This document shows, piece after piece, positions 1-7,357 of a stretch of DNA of 18,918 nucleotides; positions within the stretch are counted from its first letter, which is position 1; each line of letters opens with the position of its first letter. Under the pieces are notes generated by a model that worked only from the letters and a program-made list of their open reading frames with translations, was not told where the DNA came from and did not search any database. Location: the NCBI GenBank assembly GCA_023432235.1, contig JAEYUX010000109.1:1-18918 (forward strand), written 5' to 3'. The DNA is from Actinomycetes bacterium. Its GTDB lineage: Bacteria > Actinomycetota > Actinomycetes > Actinomycetales > Demequinaceae. The position numbers were made by a program, and so were the translations under genes.

Positions 1-775
1 ACGCACGCTCCTTTGCGCGTCGCCGGACACCCAAGGCGCCGATGCCAATGCCGCCAAAGTACAAGGCAATGATCGGAATCGCCATGATCGTCATCATGAT
101 TCCATCTGGAGTGGGGGTCATGATGGCGGTGAAGATGAAGATGAGAAGGACCGCCCAGCGCCACCCTTTGAGCCATACCCGGGTGGGCACAACCCCCAGC
201 CAGGTCAAGGCCACCATCACCACGGGAAACACGAACGCGAGGCCAAAGGCGACGAGCAAGCGCATCGCAAAGGTGAGGTATAGCTGAGCGTCTAGAAGTT
301 GGGCTGTGTCGTCGGGGCGGAAATCGGTGAGGATTGTCACCGCTTGGGGAAACATCAGCCACGCGGCGCCGACACCAAGCAAGAAAAGTGGAATCGACGA
401 CGCAAGAAAGCCGACGGTGTAGCGGCGCTCCTTTCCGGTGAGACCGGGCGCGATGAAAGCCCAAATCTGATAGAGCCACCACGGCGAGCTAATCACTAGT
501 CCAAGAAAGAGTGAGACCTTGAACCGCATGTCGAGAGCGGACGCAACTCCCGCAAAGTTGACCGTGACGAGTGCGTTGTCGCGCTCGGCGATGTCAATGA
601 GCGGCTGCTGAAGCGCATTGAACGCCGGGTCAAAGAGAAACCACCCCCCGATGCCGCCCAAGACCATGCCGGCAAGGACGAGCAGGACGCGATTGCGGAG
701 CTCCGCCAAGTGCTCGCGCAACGGCATGCGGACGTCTTGCCCGCGGCGAGAGCGTCTAGGAGTCCTTGCGCTCAT
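1..775 (-). CDS. tatC: Twin-arginine translocase subunit TatC (3' end outside window)
   Basis: TatC is the polytopic membrane receptor for twin-arginine signal peptides; with TatA it exports folded proteins across the cytoplasmic membrane. 258 codons are visible; the C-terminus lies beyond the left edge. The N-terminal motif PLREHLAELRNR (18-29) is the classic TatC start, with Glu25 matching E. coli Glu15. The cytoplasmic loop YQIWAFIAPGLTGKERR (102-118) supplies the signal-peptide-binding Glu116, and Asp224 sits in the TPTPD segment near the last helices. About six hydrophobic segments are visible. Oddity: the segment FGLAFVFPV has Val182 where E. coli has Glu170. The start is uncertain: ATG at 775 overlaps the end of tatA by 20 bases, while ATG at 727 (Met17) would begin right at the conserved domain; neither has a clear Shine-Dalgarno. 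The coupling with tatA supports the call. Confidence 0.95.
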   Translation of the reverse strand, partial: MSARTPRRSRRGQDVRMPLREHLAELRNRVLLVLAGMVLGGIGGWFLFDPAFNALQQPLIDIAERDNALVTVNFAGVASALDMRFKVSLFLGLVISSPWWLYQIWAFIAPGLTGKERRYTVGFLASSIPLFLLGVGAAWLMFPQAVTILTDFRPDDTAQLLDAQLYLTFAMRLLVAFGLAFVFPVVMVALTWLGVVPTRVWLKGWRWAVLLIFIFTAIMTPTPDGIMMTIMAIPIIALYFGGIGIGALGVRRRAKERA

Positions 776-941
776 CGTCGGTGGAAGTCTTTTCATCGGA
801 TTCATCCGACGTGAGCGACTTCGTCTCCTCCTTGAGGATGCGCAGTGACTTGCCGAGGTTGCGGGCGAACTCCGGCAACTTGGGTGCGCCAAAGAGCACA
901 AGCACGACGATCAGCACAACGACGATGTGCCACGGCTTCAT
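756..941 (-). CDS. tatA: Twin-arginine translocase pore subunit TatA
   Basis: A 61-residue TatA/E-type protein that oligomerises to form the protein-conducting element of the Tat system in the cytoplasmic membrane. It has a short N-terminal membrane helix (about 4-18, rich in V, I and L), the hinge FGAPKLPE (17-24), an amphipathic helix (FARNLGKSLRILKEETKSL) and a short acidic, charged tail. The frame is open further upstream, but ATG at 941 is chosen because GGGAGGAG at 951-958 lies nine bases before it and TatA family proteins begin a few residues before the helix. It lies 34 bases after pafC and overlaps the upstream-most tatC start. No tatB is seen here; it is usually encoded elsewhere in Actinobacteria. 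Confidence 0.95.
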   Translation of the reverse strand: MKPWHIVVVLIVVLVLFGAPKLPEFARNLGKSLRILKEETKSLTSDESDEKTSTDDERKDS

Positions 942-950
942 GACGGACGT

Positions 951-958
951 CTCCTCCC
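951..958 (-). promoter_or_regulatory. Shine-Dalgarno fixing the tatA start
   Basis: GGGAGGAG on the minus strand, nine bases before the ATG at 941. It supports the short TatA reading over the 90-residue open frame that begins at 1028. Confidence 0.7.
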
Positions 959-975
959 GGGTAGGTGACCCCAGT

Positions 976-1893
976 CTAGGCCTGTGCGTCCAGCACAGCT
1001 CGCGCCTGAACCGCGACCTCTTGTGCAAGTGCTACAGGCTGAATTGACCGCAGATAGGGGCCGATGGTGAGCAACTGTCCCCCTATGACGCGAGCATCCG
1101 CGACGCCGAAACGTGCCGTGACGGTCTCGCCGTCGTCGTCGACCAGCACGCCGGGAAACGTGTCCAGGAGCCATCGCGCGGTTCTCGTCGCAGTCACGAC
1201 GGCCTCGAACTGTGGGACGAGCGAAAAGCCGCCGGTGGTGTCGGGCTCTGTCTCAACGGCGTCGGTGCCGGGAACGGCGGAGCGAATCCGGTCGAGGCGC
1301 AATGTGCGGTAATCCTGAGCGCGCCTGCAGAAGCATTCGACGTACGTGACGCCGTCGATGATGACAAGCCGATGAGGTTCGATTGTCCGCTCAGTGCGAT
1401 GATCGCTCGCATCGACGTAGACAAGATCAACGACCACTCGATCCTCGAGCGCACGTCGCAATGCGGCGACGACGTCCGCATCGGGGGTGCTCAGTGCAAC
1501 GGAGCGCACCGCGTCACCGTCACCGACAGCTGCGACCAGCTTGTCGAGGGCAGTCGTGACAGCGTCTGGCGCAATGCCCGATGCCGCGACCGTCGACAAT
1601 GCCCCGATGAGCGCGACGGCCTCCCGTGGAGAAAGGCGCACCTGGCTCACGCCCTGAGAGTCCCGCAGGCGAATGACATCCTCATCAAAGGCATCCGCAT
1701 CAAAGTCGATGAGGTCGTCGTGAAGGTAACCCGGTGCGCCAGACATCCACAACGTCGTGACGTCTTTGCGGATCTGCACCTCACTCACGTCAAAGTGCTC
1801 CGCAAGTTGGGCGACGGTCGCCTCGTTGTTGTGTTCGAGGTACGTGACGATGCCGAGAAGCCGGGTCACGCGTGCTGGGGTCTTCTCAGCCAT
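976..1893 (-). CDS. pafC: WYL-domain transcriptional regulator PafC
   Basis: 305 residues. An N-terminal winged helix-turn-helix (about 8-60, ARVTRLLGIVTYLEHN and the VAQLAEHFDVSEVQIRKDV recognition region) is followed by a WYL domain (about 140-205, containing the EPHRLVIIDGVTYVE strand and RTLRLDRI) and a WCX-type C-terminal domain (about 228-303). In mycobacteria PafB and PafC act as one heteromeric activator of the LexA-independent DNA-damage regulon; the name refers to their neighbourhood with pafA, not to a proven proteasome role. The ATG at 1893 follows GGGGAGGGGA and overlaps the end of pafB by eight bases, so the two are probably translationally coupled. tatA and tatC follow, as in Mycobacterium. 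The WYL signature is degenerate (YVE). Assignment as PafC rather than another WYL protein rests on order and architecture. Confidence 0.9.
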   Translation of the reverse strand: MAEKTPARVTRLLGIVTYLEHNNEATVAQLAEHFDVSEVQIRKDVTTLWMSGAPGYLHDDLIDFDADAFDEDVIRLRDSQGVSQVRLSPREAVALIGALSTVAASGIAPDAVTTALDKLVAAVGDGDAVRSVALSTPDADVVAALRRALEDRVVVDLVYVDASDHRTERTIEPHRLVIIDGVTYVECFCRRAQDYRTLRLDRIRSAVPGTDAVETEPDTTGGFSLVPQFEAVVTATRTARWLLDTFPGVLVDDDGETVTARFGVADARVIGGQLLTIGPYLRSIQPVALAQEVAVQARAVLDAQA

Positions 1894-2881
1894 CGCTCCC
1901 CTCCCCTACTGTTTTCAGCGCGACATCGAGTGCGGCCTGCGCGTACGTGGCAACTCCGTCACTGATGTCGCTCGGCTCAAGCACACGCGCCCGCCCGCCA
2001 AGTGCGAGGACCGCGTCACGGACTTGATCGTCGTAGCTGTACTCAATCTCGAGCACATCCCAGTCGCCCTCAGTGCCGTCGAATCTGCCCCGCTCCCGCA
2101 GTACGTGACCTGCCTCTGGGCGCACACCAAGCCGTGCGGTCTTGACGGGCGGGGGCGACGAGCCCGAGGACGGAATCGGGTTTGGAATCTCGTACGAGCC
2201 TTCGGGGCCCACCGCGCGTACGTCGCCATGGATTCGTCGCAAGCGGAACGTGCGCGCGGCTTGCTTGTCACGGTCAAAGCCAACGAGGTACTCCGCACTG
2301 CCCCGCATGAGAAGTTGCCACGGTTCGACAGTGCGCTGTGCATGTCCTGAAGATTCGGACGTATATGCAAACTCGACCGCCTGGCGTCGCGCACGGGCCT
2401 CCGCAATGACGGCTGTCGCATCCGAAAGAGACGTAGCGCGCGCACCGAGACCGAGCGGTGATCGAGGGGCGGCGGTGGCCGTGGACGCGACTTTGGTGAA
2501 GCCCTGATTCGCATCCGGGCCCAGGGTTGCGCCTTGCCAATACTCCCTAGCCAAGGCGAGGGCTGCGACTTCAGCGGGCGTGAACTCGATTTCAGGCATC
2601 GCGGCATCGGACGCGTCGATCTTGTAGCCGATCTCATCGCCATGGGTCGGATCCACCACGGTCTTGAGAGGGATGCCGATGCGGCGGAGCTCGTCTTTGT
2701 CGCGCTCGAACATCCGCTCAAACGCGGCGTCCTCGCGGCGAGCCTCGTCAACGGTGCGTCCCGGCGTCGGCGGGGCGTATCCCGCGACAGATGAGCGAAT
2801 CTGGGCGCGGGTCATTCGCACCCTGGCGTGAGTGAGGGCGATGATCAGGTTGAGCAGGCGCTCTGCCGGATCGGTTGCCAT
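1886..2881 (-). CDS. pafB: WYL-domain transcriptional regulator PafB
   Basis: 331 residues with the PafB architecture: an N-terminal winged-helix segment (about 6-88, with the family-typical AERLLNLIIALTHAR and FERMFERDKDELRRIGIPL), a WYL domain (about 155-225, EPWQLLMRGSAEYLVGFDRD and RTFRLRRI) and a WCX domain (about 248-325). A Ser/Pro-rich linker (PNPIPSSGSSPPP, 233-245) separates the last two. It is the partner of PafC in the DNA-damage activator PafBC. The start ATG at 2881 follows the hisG stop codon with no base between (TAAATG), which implies coupling to hisG. In Mycobacterium pafA lies immediately upstream of pafB; no pafA, pup, dop or proteasome gene is present in this window. Confidence 0.9.
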   Translation of the reverse strand: MATDPAERLLNLIIALTHARVRMTRAQIRSSVAGYAPPTPGRTVDEARREDAAFERMFERDKDELRRIGIPLKTVVDPTHGDEIGYKIDASDAAMPEIEFTPAEVAALALAREYWQGATLGPDANQGFTKVASTATAAPRSPLGLGARATSLSDATAVIAEARARRQAVEFAYTSESSGHAQRTVEPWQLLMRGSAEYLVGFDRDKQAARTFRLRRIHGDVRAVGPEGSYEIPNPIPSSGSSPPPVKTARLGVRPEAGHVLRERGRFDGTEGDWDVLEIEYSYDDQVRDAVLALGGRARVLEPSDISDGVATYAQAALDVALKTVGEGSDG

Positions 2882-3724
2882 TTACACTCTCACGGCGAGA
2901 AGTTCTGTGGTGAGGATCGCTCGCGCGCCCACCGCATAGAGCTCGTCCATCACGTGGTTCATCTCGATCCGAGGCACCATGACACGGACCGCTTGCCACT
3001 CGGAGTGATGCAGCGGGTTGATCGTGGGCGCTTCGATACCAGGGGTGATGGCGACGGCCTCGTCAAGTTTGTCGTCGGGGACGTGATAGTCAACAAGGAC
3101 GTACTGGCGAGCCATCAACACCCCGCGCAATCGAGCGACGAGGACGGCAACCGTCGACTCCGGAACACTGTTGGCGCGAATGAGAATCGCCTCAGACTTG
3201 AGAAGAGGCTCCCCAAACACCTCAAGTCCCGCTGCCCGCAAGGTGGTGCCCGTCGACACAACGTCCGCAACCGCGTCGGCCACGCCCAAGCGAACTGACG
3301 ATTCGACCGCTCCATCAAGCCGAACAACCTCAGCTTCAATGCCAAAGGAACGAAGGTGGGCATCAACGAGGTGCTCATACGAGGTGGCCACCCGCTTGCC
3401 AGCGAGCTGCTCAATTGAGGTGATATTCGACGCAGGCGCCGCGTAGCGGAAGGTCGAACCGCCAAAGCCGAGCTCAAGGACTTCAGTAGCGGCGGCACCA
3501 GAATCAAGCAGGAGATCGCGACCAGTGATACCCGCCTGGACGGTGCCCGAACCGACGTACACGGCGACGTCGCGGGGGCGCAGGAAGAAGAACTCGACGT
3601 CGTTACGCGCGTCCGTGAGGACAAGTTCGCGCGGATCACGGCGTTGCTTGTAACCGGCCTCTGTCAGAAGTTGGATTGCAGGCTCGGACAATGAGCCCTT
3701 ATTTGGAACAGCAATACGCAGCAC
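2882..3724 (-). CDS. hisG: ATP phosphoribosyltransferase HisG (long form)
   Basis: Catalyses the first committed step of histidine synthesis, joining ATP and PRPP to give phosphoribosyl-ATP in the cytoplasm. The 280-residue length, with an extra ACT-like C-terminal domain (about 200-280, DELYAVGARAILTTELLA), marks the long, histidine-feedback-regulated form that needs no HisZ. The N-terminus VLRIAVPNKGSLSEPA and the PRPP-binding segment DGAVESSVRLGVADAVADVV (about 137-156) are diagnostic. The frame extends to ATG at 3751 inside hisE, but I prefer GTG at 3724: the family starts at (M/V)LRIAVPNKG, and GAGGG lies four bases upstream at 3729-3733. That start leaves seven bases after the hisE stop. 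pafB begins directly at its stop codon. Confidence 0.96.
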   Translation of the reverse strand: MLRIAVPNKGSLSEPAIQLLTEAGYKQRRDPRELVLTDARNDVEFFFLRPRDVAVYVGSGTVQAGITGRDLLLDSGAAATEVLELGFGGSTFRYAAPASNITSIEQLAGKRVATSYEHLVDAHLRSFGIEAEVVRLDGAVESSVRLGVADAVADVVSTGTTLRAAGLEVFGEPLLKSEAILIRANSVPESTVAVLVARLRGVLMARQYVLVDYHVPDDKLDEAVAITPGIEAPTINPLHHSEWQAVRVMVPRIEMNHVMDELYAVGARAILTTELLAVRV

Positions 3725-3728
3725 AGAG

Positions 3729-3733
3729 CCCTC
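3729..3733 (-). promoter_or_regulatory. Shine-Dalgarno supporting the GTG start of hisG
   Basis: GAGGG on the minus strand four bases before GTG at 3724, overlapping the hisE stop codon. The longer ATG start at 3751 has only AAGGG at a poor distance of 14 bases. Confidence 0.5.
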
Positions 3734-3995
3734 ACAAGTACTTTTCGACATCAGCGAGCGTGATGCCCTTGGCGACCATCAACACTTGGGCGTGATAGAG
3801 CAACTGCGAGATTTCCTCGGCGCACTCCTCATCGCTTTGGAACTCGGCAGCCATCCATGCCTCGGCAGCCTCTTCCACAAGCTTCTTGCCAATGGCATGT
3901 ACTCCGGCGTCGAGCAGGCGCACCGTTCCAGAATCCTCAGGTCGGCTAGCGGCGCGCTCGGACAGCAGGTCGTACAAGTCATTGAAAGACGTCAC
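3732..3995 (-). CDS. hisE: Phosphoribosyl-ATP pyrophosphatase HisE
   Basis: 87 residues, the normal size for a stand-alone HisE of the all-alpha NTP pyrophosphatase (MazG-like) fold. It hydrolyses phosphoribosyl-ATP to phosphoribosyl-AMP, the second histidine step, acting on the product of the adjacent HisG. The metal-binding helices are visible as GKKLVEEAAEAWMAA (36-50) and EECAEEISQLLYHAQVLM (56-73), with the expected acidic residues. The start codon is GTG at 3995, 29 bases after the ribH stop; no convincing Shine-Dalgarno precedes it. hisE-hisG is a standard actinobacterial pair separate from the main his operon. There is no HisI fusion. Confidence 0.95.
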   Translation of the reverse strand: MTSFNDLYDLLSERAASRPEDSGTVRLLDAGVHAIGKKLVEEAAEAWMAAEFQSDEECAEEISQLLYHAQVLMVAKGITLADVEKYL

Positions 3996-4024
3996 GCGGC
4001 CAGCCTAGTGGGCCTCGTGGCGCC

Positions 4025-4507
4025 TCAGTCCACGGGACGCGCGCCGATTTCCTCGAGAACCGCGTAGGTGGCCAGCGCCGCCTCGACGGCTTCTGCTCCC
4101 TTGTCTTCACGAGAGCCTGGTAGCCCCGCTCGGTCGAGCGCCTGCTCGTCGTTGTCTGTGGTGAGCACACCAAACCCCACCGGCACCGCATGCGTGCGTG
4201 CCACGTCGGTGAGGCCGCGAGTGACCGCGTCGCACACATATTCAAAGTGCGGTGTCGCGCCTTTCACGACAACGCCAAGACACACAATGACGCGTGCGTC
4301 GCCGCGTGCGAGGCGTTCGGCGACGACGGGAAGCTCAAACGCTCCAGGGACTCGCACCACTCTCGCGGACGCGCCAGCCTTGTCGATGGCTCGCAGTGCC
4401 CCGGCAAGGAGACCATCCATCACCTCGGTGTGCCACTGCGCGGCAACCACGTCAACCGTGATGCCGGTGCCGTCCACATTGATCGCCGGTGCTCCTGCGC
4501 CGCTCAT
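4025..4507 (-). CDS. ribH: 6,7-dimethyl-8-ribityllumazine synthase RibH
   Basis: 160 residues. It condenses 5-amino-6-ribitylaminouracil with 3,4-dihydroxy-2-butanone 4-phosphate to lumazine, the penultimate riboflavin step. Signatures are VPGAFELPVVAERLA (substrate loop), CLGVVVKGATPHFEYV with the active-site His in TPHFEYV, and PVGFGVLTTDNDEQALDRAG near the C-terminus. Family members assemble as pentamers or 60-mers. The ATG overlaps the ribBA stop by four bases (ATGA), so translation is probably coupled and the two substrates' enzymes are made together. It is the last riboflavin gene of the cluster; hisE follows. Confidence 0.97.
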   Translation of the reverse strand: MSGAGAPAINVDGTGITVDVVAAQWHTEVMDGLLAGALRAIDKAGASARVVRVPGAFELPVVAERLARGDARVIVCLGVVVKGATPHFEYVCDAVTRGLTDVARTHAVPVGFGVLTTDNDEQALDRAGLPGSREDKGAEAVEAALATYAVLEEIGARPVD

Positions 4508-5745
4508 TCGCTCTCCCCAATCAGGTGTCCCATGCGCTCTACTTTGGTGCGGCGGTACGCCTCGTTCTCCGGGTGCAATCCCACGTGCAAGGGGATTCGC
4601 TCCTCCACGGAAATCCCGGAGGCGCGCAGTCCCTCAACCTTCGCAGGGTTGTTCGTCATCAAACGCACATTGGTAAGGCCGAGGTCCTCCAAAATGGCGG
4701 CCGCCGCCCCATACTCGCGTCGATCGACAGGCAATCCAAGATCCGTGTTCGCGTCCACGGTGTCCCGCCCCTGATCTTGAAGGGCATACGCCTGAATCTT
4801 CGCGAGAATGCCGATGCCGCGACCCTCATGACCTTGCAGGTAGACAACAGCGCCGCCTTCTTCAGCGACACGCTTCATCGCTTCGTGCAATTGCGGCCCG
4901 CACTCGCAGCGCAACGAGCCGAACGCATCTCCCGTTAAGCACTCCGAGTGGACTCGGACCACGGGCGTCGATCCGACCGGTCCCGGGTGGATCAGTGCGA
5001 CGTGCTCGTCACCAGTGCGCGCATCGCGGTAACCGCGAATAGTGAACTCGCCGTAGGTGGTGGGAAGGCGCGCCTCCCCCTCCATCAACACCCGGTTGGG
5101 CTGCGGTTGCACAGGTGCGGGGAGGTCGTTCTTCGCACGTCGATAGTGGATGAGGTCGGCGATCGTCATGAGCGTAAGCCCCTCCTTGGAGGCAAGAGTC
5201 GTGGCATCGCCTCTACGCATCATGGTGCCGTCGTCGTTTACTAACTCTGCAATCACGCCTACGGGCTCGAGGCCAGCCAGACGACATAGGTCGACGGCGG
5301 CCTCAGTGTGTCCAGGTCGATGGAGAACACCACCTGCAACAGCACGCAACGGCAAAACATGCCCAGGCCGGATGAAGTCTTCAGGGGACGCGTCCGGCTT
5401 GGCGAGCAGTTCAATGGTGCGGTGTCGGTCAGCGGCAGAAATCCCTGTGCTGATTCCGCTCGCCGCATCCACTGAGACCGTGTAGGCCGTCCGACGCGGG
5501 TCTTGGCTGCGAGGAACCATCAGCGGCAGTTTGAGCGCGTCTGCTTTCGAACTCGGCATCGGTGCACAGAGGTAGCCGCTTGAGTGGCGAATACCCCAAG
5601 CCACCCATTCGACCGTCGCGGTCTGCGCCGCCATGATGAAGTCTGCTTCGTTCTCGCGGTCGCGACTATCGCTGACAAGAACCGGCTTGCCTGCAGCAAG
5701 GTCGTGAAGCGCCCGTTCCACGAGCGCGATCGGATCCATCATCAC
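4504..5745 (-). CDS. ribBA: Bifunctional DHBP synthase / GTP cyclohydrolase II RibBA
   Basis: 413 residues with two domains that open both branches of riboflavin synthesis. RibB (about 5-200) turns ribulose 5-phosphate into 3,4-dihydroxy-2-butanone 4-phosphate; it shows RENEAD (30-35), SSGYLCAPM, TGISAADRHRT and RPGHTEAAVD with His146. RibA (about 225-408) opens GTP; zinc ligands are Cys269, Cys280 and Cys282 in SECLTGDAFGSLRCECG, with GHEGRGIG (305-312), DTVDANTDLG and RLMTNNPAKVEG. The usual DDEDRENEGD motif reads SDSRDRENEAD here. The start is ambiguous: GTG at 5745 and ATG at 5742 or 5739 are consecutive codons after GAGGGA; the first overlaps the ribE stop by four bases. Confidence 0.97.
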   Translation of the reverse strand: MMMDPIALVERALHDLAAGKPVLVSDSRDRENEADFIMAAQTATVEWVAWGIRHSSGYLCAPMPSSKADALKLPLMVPRSQDPRRTAYTVSVDAASGISTGISAADRHRTIELLAKPDASPEDFIRPGHVLPLRAVAGGVLHRPGHTEAAVDLCRLAGLEPVGVIAELVNDDGTMMRRGDATTLASKEGLTLMTIADLIHYRRAKNDLPAPVQPQPNRVLMEGEARLPTTYGEFTIRGYRDARTGDEHVALIHPGPVGSTPVVRVHSECLTGDAFGSLRCECGPQLHEAMKRVAEEGGAVVYLQGHEGRGIGILAKIQAYALQDQGRDTVDANTDLGLPVDRREYGAAAAILEDLGLTNVRLMTNNPAKVEGLRASGISVEERIPLHVGLHPENEAYRRTKVERMGHLIGESE

Positions 5746-6335
5746 GCCCGTCCCTCGACCATGCGCTCGACGTACTTGGCGATGACGTCCACCTCGACGT
5801 TGACGTGTTCCCCTACCTCCATTGCGCCAAACGTCGTCTCGGCAAGCGTTGTCGGGATGAGCGACACAGTCGCCTTATCGCCGTCGAGTGCCGCCACCGT
5901 GAGCGAAACGCCGTTGAGCGCGATCGATCCCTTGAGAACGACGTACTTGAGCAGGTGCTGAGGAAGCTCGAACGTGAGGTCGTCCCAATCGGGCTGGCTG
6001 TCACGGGAGACCAGCCTCGCCACACCATCAACGTGACCTTGCATGATGTGGCCGCCCAAGCGGGCGTCGGCCCGCAGAGCGCGCTCAAGGTTGACGCGTG
6101 TGCCGGGCGTCACTGCCCCCAGGGTCGAGGTTTCGCGCGTCACTTTCATGACGTCGGCAATCCACGTGTCGCCGCTGTGCTTTGCGACGGTGAGACACAC
6201 ACCATTGACGGCGATCGACTCGCCGTAGTCAAAGTCATCGCCATAACCTGGCGACTGGATTGCGATCTGAGATTGCGCGCCGTGATCGGCAACGGCGGTA
6301 ACCGTCCCGACCGACTCGACGATGCCGGTGAACAC
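5742..6335 (-). CDS. ribE: Riboflavin synthase, alpha subunit RibE
   Basis: 197 residues. It dismutates two lumazine molecules into riboflavin and the ribitylaminouracil that RibH reuses. The protein is an internal duplication of the lumazine-binding barrel: GESIAVNGVCLTV (38-50) is repeated as KGSIALNGVSLTV (135-147). The N-terminus MFTGIVESVG, NLERA (82-86) and GGHIMQGHVDG (94-104) are diagnostic. The start is GTG at 6335, preceded by GGAAGGAA, three bases after the ribD stop; the end overlaps the ribBA start. This gene is also called ribC in some actinobacterial annotations. Confidence 0.97.
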   Translation of the reverse strand: MFTGIVESVGTVTAVADHGAQSQIAIQSPGYGDDFDYGESIAVNGVCLTVAKHSGDTWIADVMKVTRETSTLGAVTPGTRVNLERALRADARLGGHIMQGHVDGVARLVSRDSQPDWDDLTFELPQHLLKYVVLKGSIALNGVSLTVAALDGDKATVSLIPTTLAETTFGAMEVGEHVNVEVDVIAKYVERMVEGRA

Positions 6336-6338
6336 CAG

Positions 6339-7355
6339 TTATTCCTTCCCAAGCAGGGCCGTCACCAGGGTATCCGGCCCCAGAGCGGTCGATGCCACCC
6401 TCGTTGCTCTCAACACGCCAGTCATCGAGGTGATTCCTAGGTCTCGGATGGCACGGATGCCGTCACCGAGAAGCGCGGGCGCAATGTAGACATTGATTTC
6501 GTTGACGAGTCCATTATCGATGAAGGCGGTGAGGACCTCTCCCCCACCTTCAACCACGACGGTGCGGACATCCCGCGCCCACAGGGCCTCAAGAACCTCG
6601 ACGGGGTCATGAGTCGCCATGTGCACCGCATTTGAGTCACGCCACACACGCGCGCCAGTCGTCTCTCGCAGCCCCATGACAACGCGAAGCGGCTGGTGGG
6701 GAGCGAGAACGCCTTCGGGACGTGCACTGAGTTCTGGGTCGTCCGCGGCGACGGTGCCGGTGCCGACGAGCAAGGCGTCAACATGGGCACGCACGCCGTG
6801 TGCATGGTTTCGGGCCACTTCGCCCGTGATCCAGAAGCTGCTGCCGTCTGTCGCGGCGATATAGCCGTCGAGTGTCTGAGCCCATTTGGCGATGACGTAG
6901 GGCCGTCCCAGGCGCATCGCAGTGAGCCAACGCATGTTGAGGTCTTCAGCGTCGAGGTGCGGCACAAGTTCGGCATCGATCCCTGCCGCGCGAAGCGCCG
7001 CTGCCCCGCCGGTCGCCTGTGGGTTTGGATCCGCCACCGCGTATCGCACTCGCGTTATCCCAGCGCGAGCGAGGGCGTCGCTACATGGGCCCGTGCGGCC
7101 CGAGTGATTGCATGGCTCAAGCGTGACGTACGCGGTGGCGCCAGCGAGCGAGCGTCCTCTTGAGCGAGCGTCGTCTATTGCGTCAACTTCTGCATGCGGA
7201 GCGCCTGCGCCTTGATGAAAGCCTTCACCGAGAACGACGCCATTGCTGTCAGTGAGGACGGCGCCGACGCGGGGGTTGGGTCCGTACGCAGGGCCTCGCG
7301 CCGCGAGTGACACGGCGCGGTCCATCGCCGCGTGAGGCGTGAGCCTCTCGGCCAC
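6339..7355 (-). CDS. ribD: Bifunctional riboflavin deaminase/reductase RibD
   Basis: 338 residues, two domains. The N-terminal zinc deaminase (about 7-145) carries the HAE motif (His54-Glu56) and TLEPCNHSGRTGPC with zinc ligands Cys82 and Cys91. The C-terminal reductase (about 150-338) shows PYVIAKWAQTLDGYIA, SSFWITG and VVVEGGGEVLTAF, the NADPH-binding fold related to dihydrofolate reductase. It converts the GTP cyclohydrolase product to the 5-amino-6-ribitylaminouracil phosphate. The start is GTG at 7355, two bases after the rpe stop, with only a weak Shine-Dalgarno, so translation probably depends on rpe coupling. No room exists for an FMN riboswitch in front of it. Confidence 0.97.
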   Translation of the reverse strand: MAERLTPHAAMDRAVSLAARGPAYGPNPRVGAVLTDSNGVVLGEGFHQGAGAPHAEVDAIDDARSRGRSLAGATAYVTLEPCNHSGRTGPCSDALARAGITRVRYAVADPNPQATGGAAALRAAGIDAELVPHLDAEDLNMRWLTAMRLGRPYVIAKWAQTLDGYIAATDGSSFWITGEVARNHAHGVRAHVDALLVGTGTVAADDPELSARPEGVLAPHQPLRVVMGLRETTGARVWRDSNAVHMATHDPVEVLEALWARDVRTVVVEGGGEVLTAFIDNGLVNEINVYIAPALLGDGIRAIRDLGITSMTGVLRATRVASTALGPDTLVTALLGKE

Positions 7356-7357
7356 TG

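Noticed and set aside
1521..1530. GCTGTCGGTG on the minus strand within pafC, resembling the same PafBC promoter motif
   Set aside because: No TANNNT eight bases downstream; it is inside coding sequence, so autoregulation is not supported.
1372..2350. Two overlapping plus-strand open frames opposite pafC and pafB
   Set aside because: They cross the pafB-pafC junction in antisense and carry no motif; the minus-strand genes explain the coding signal.
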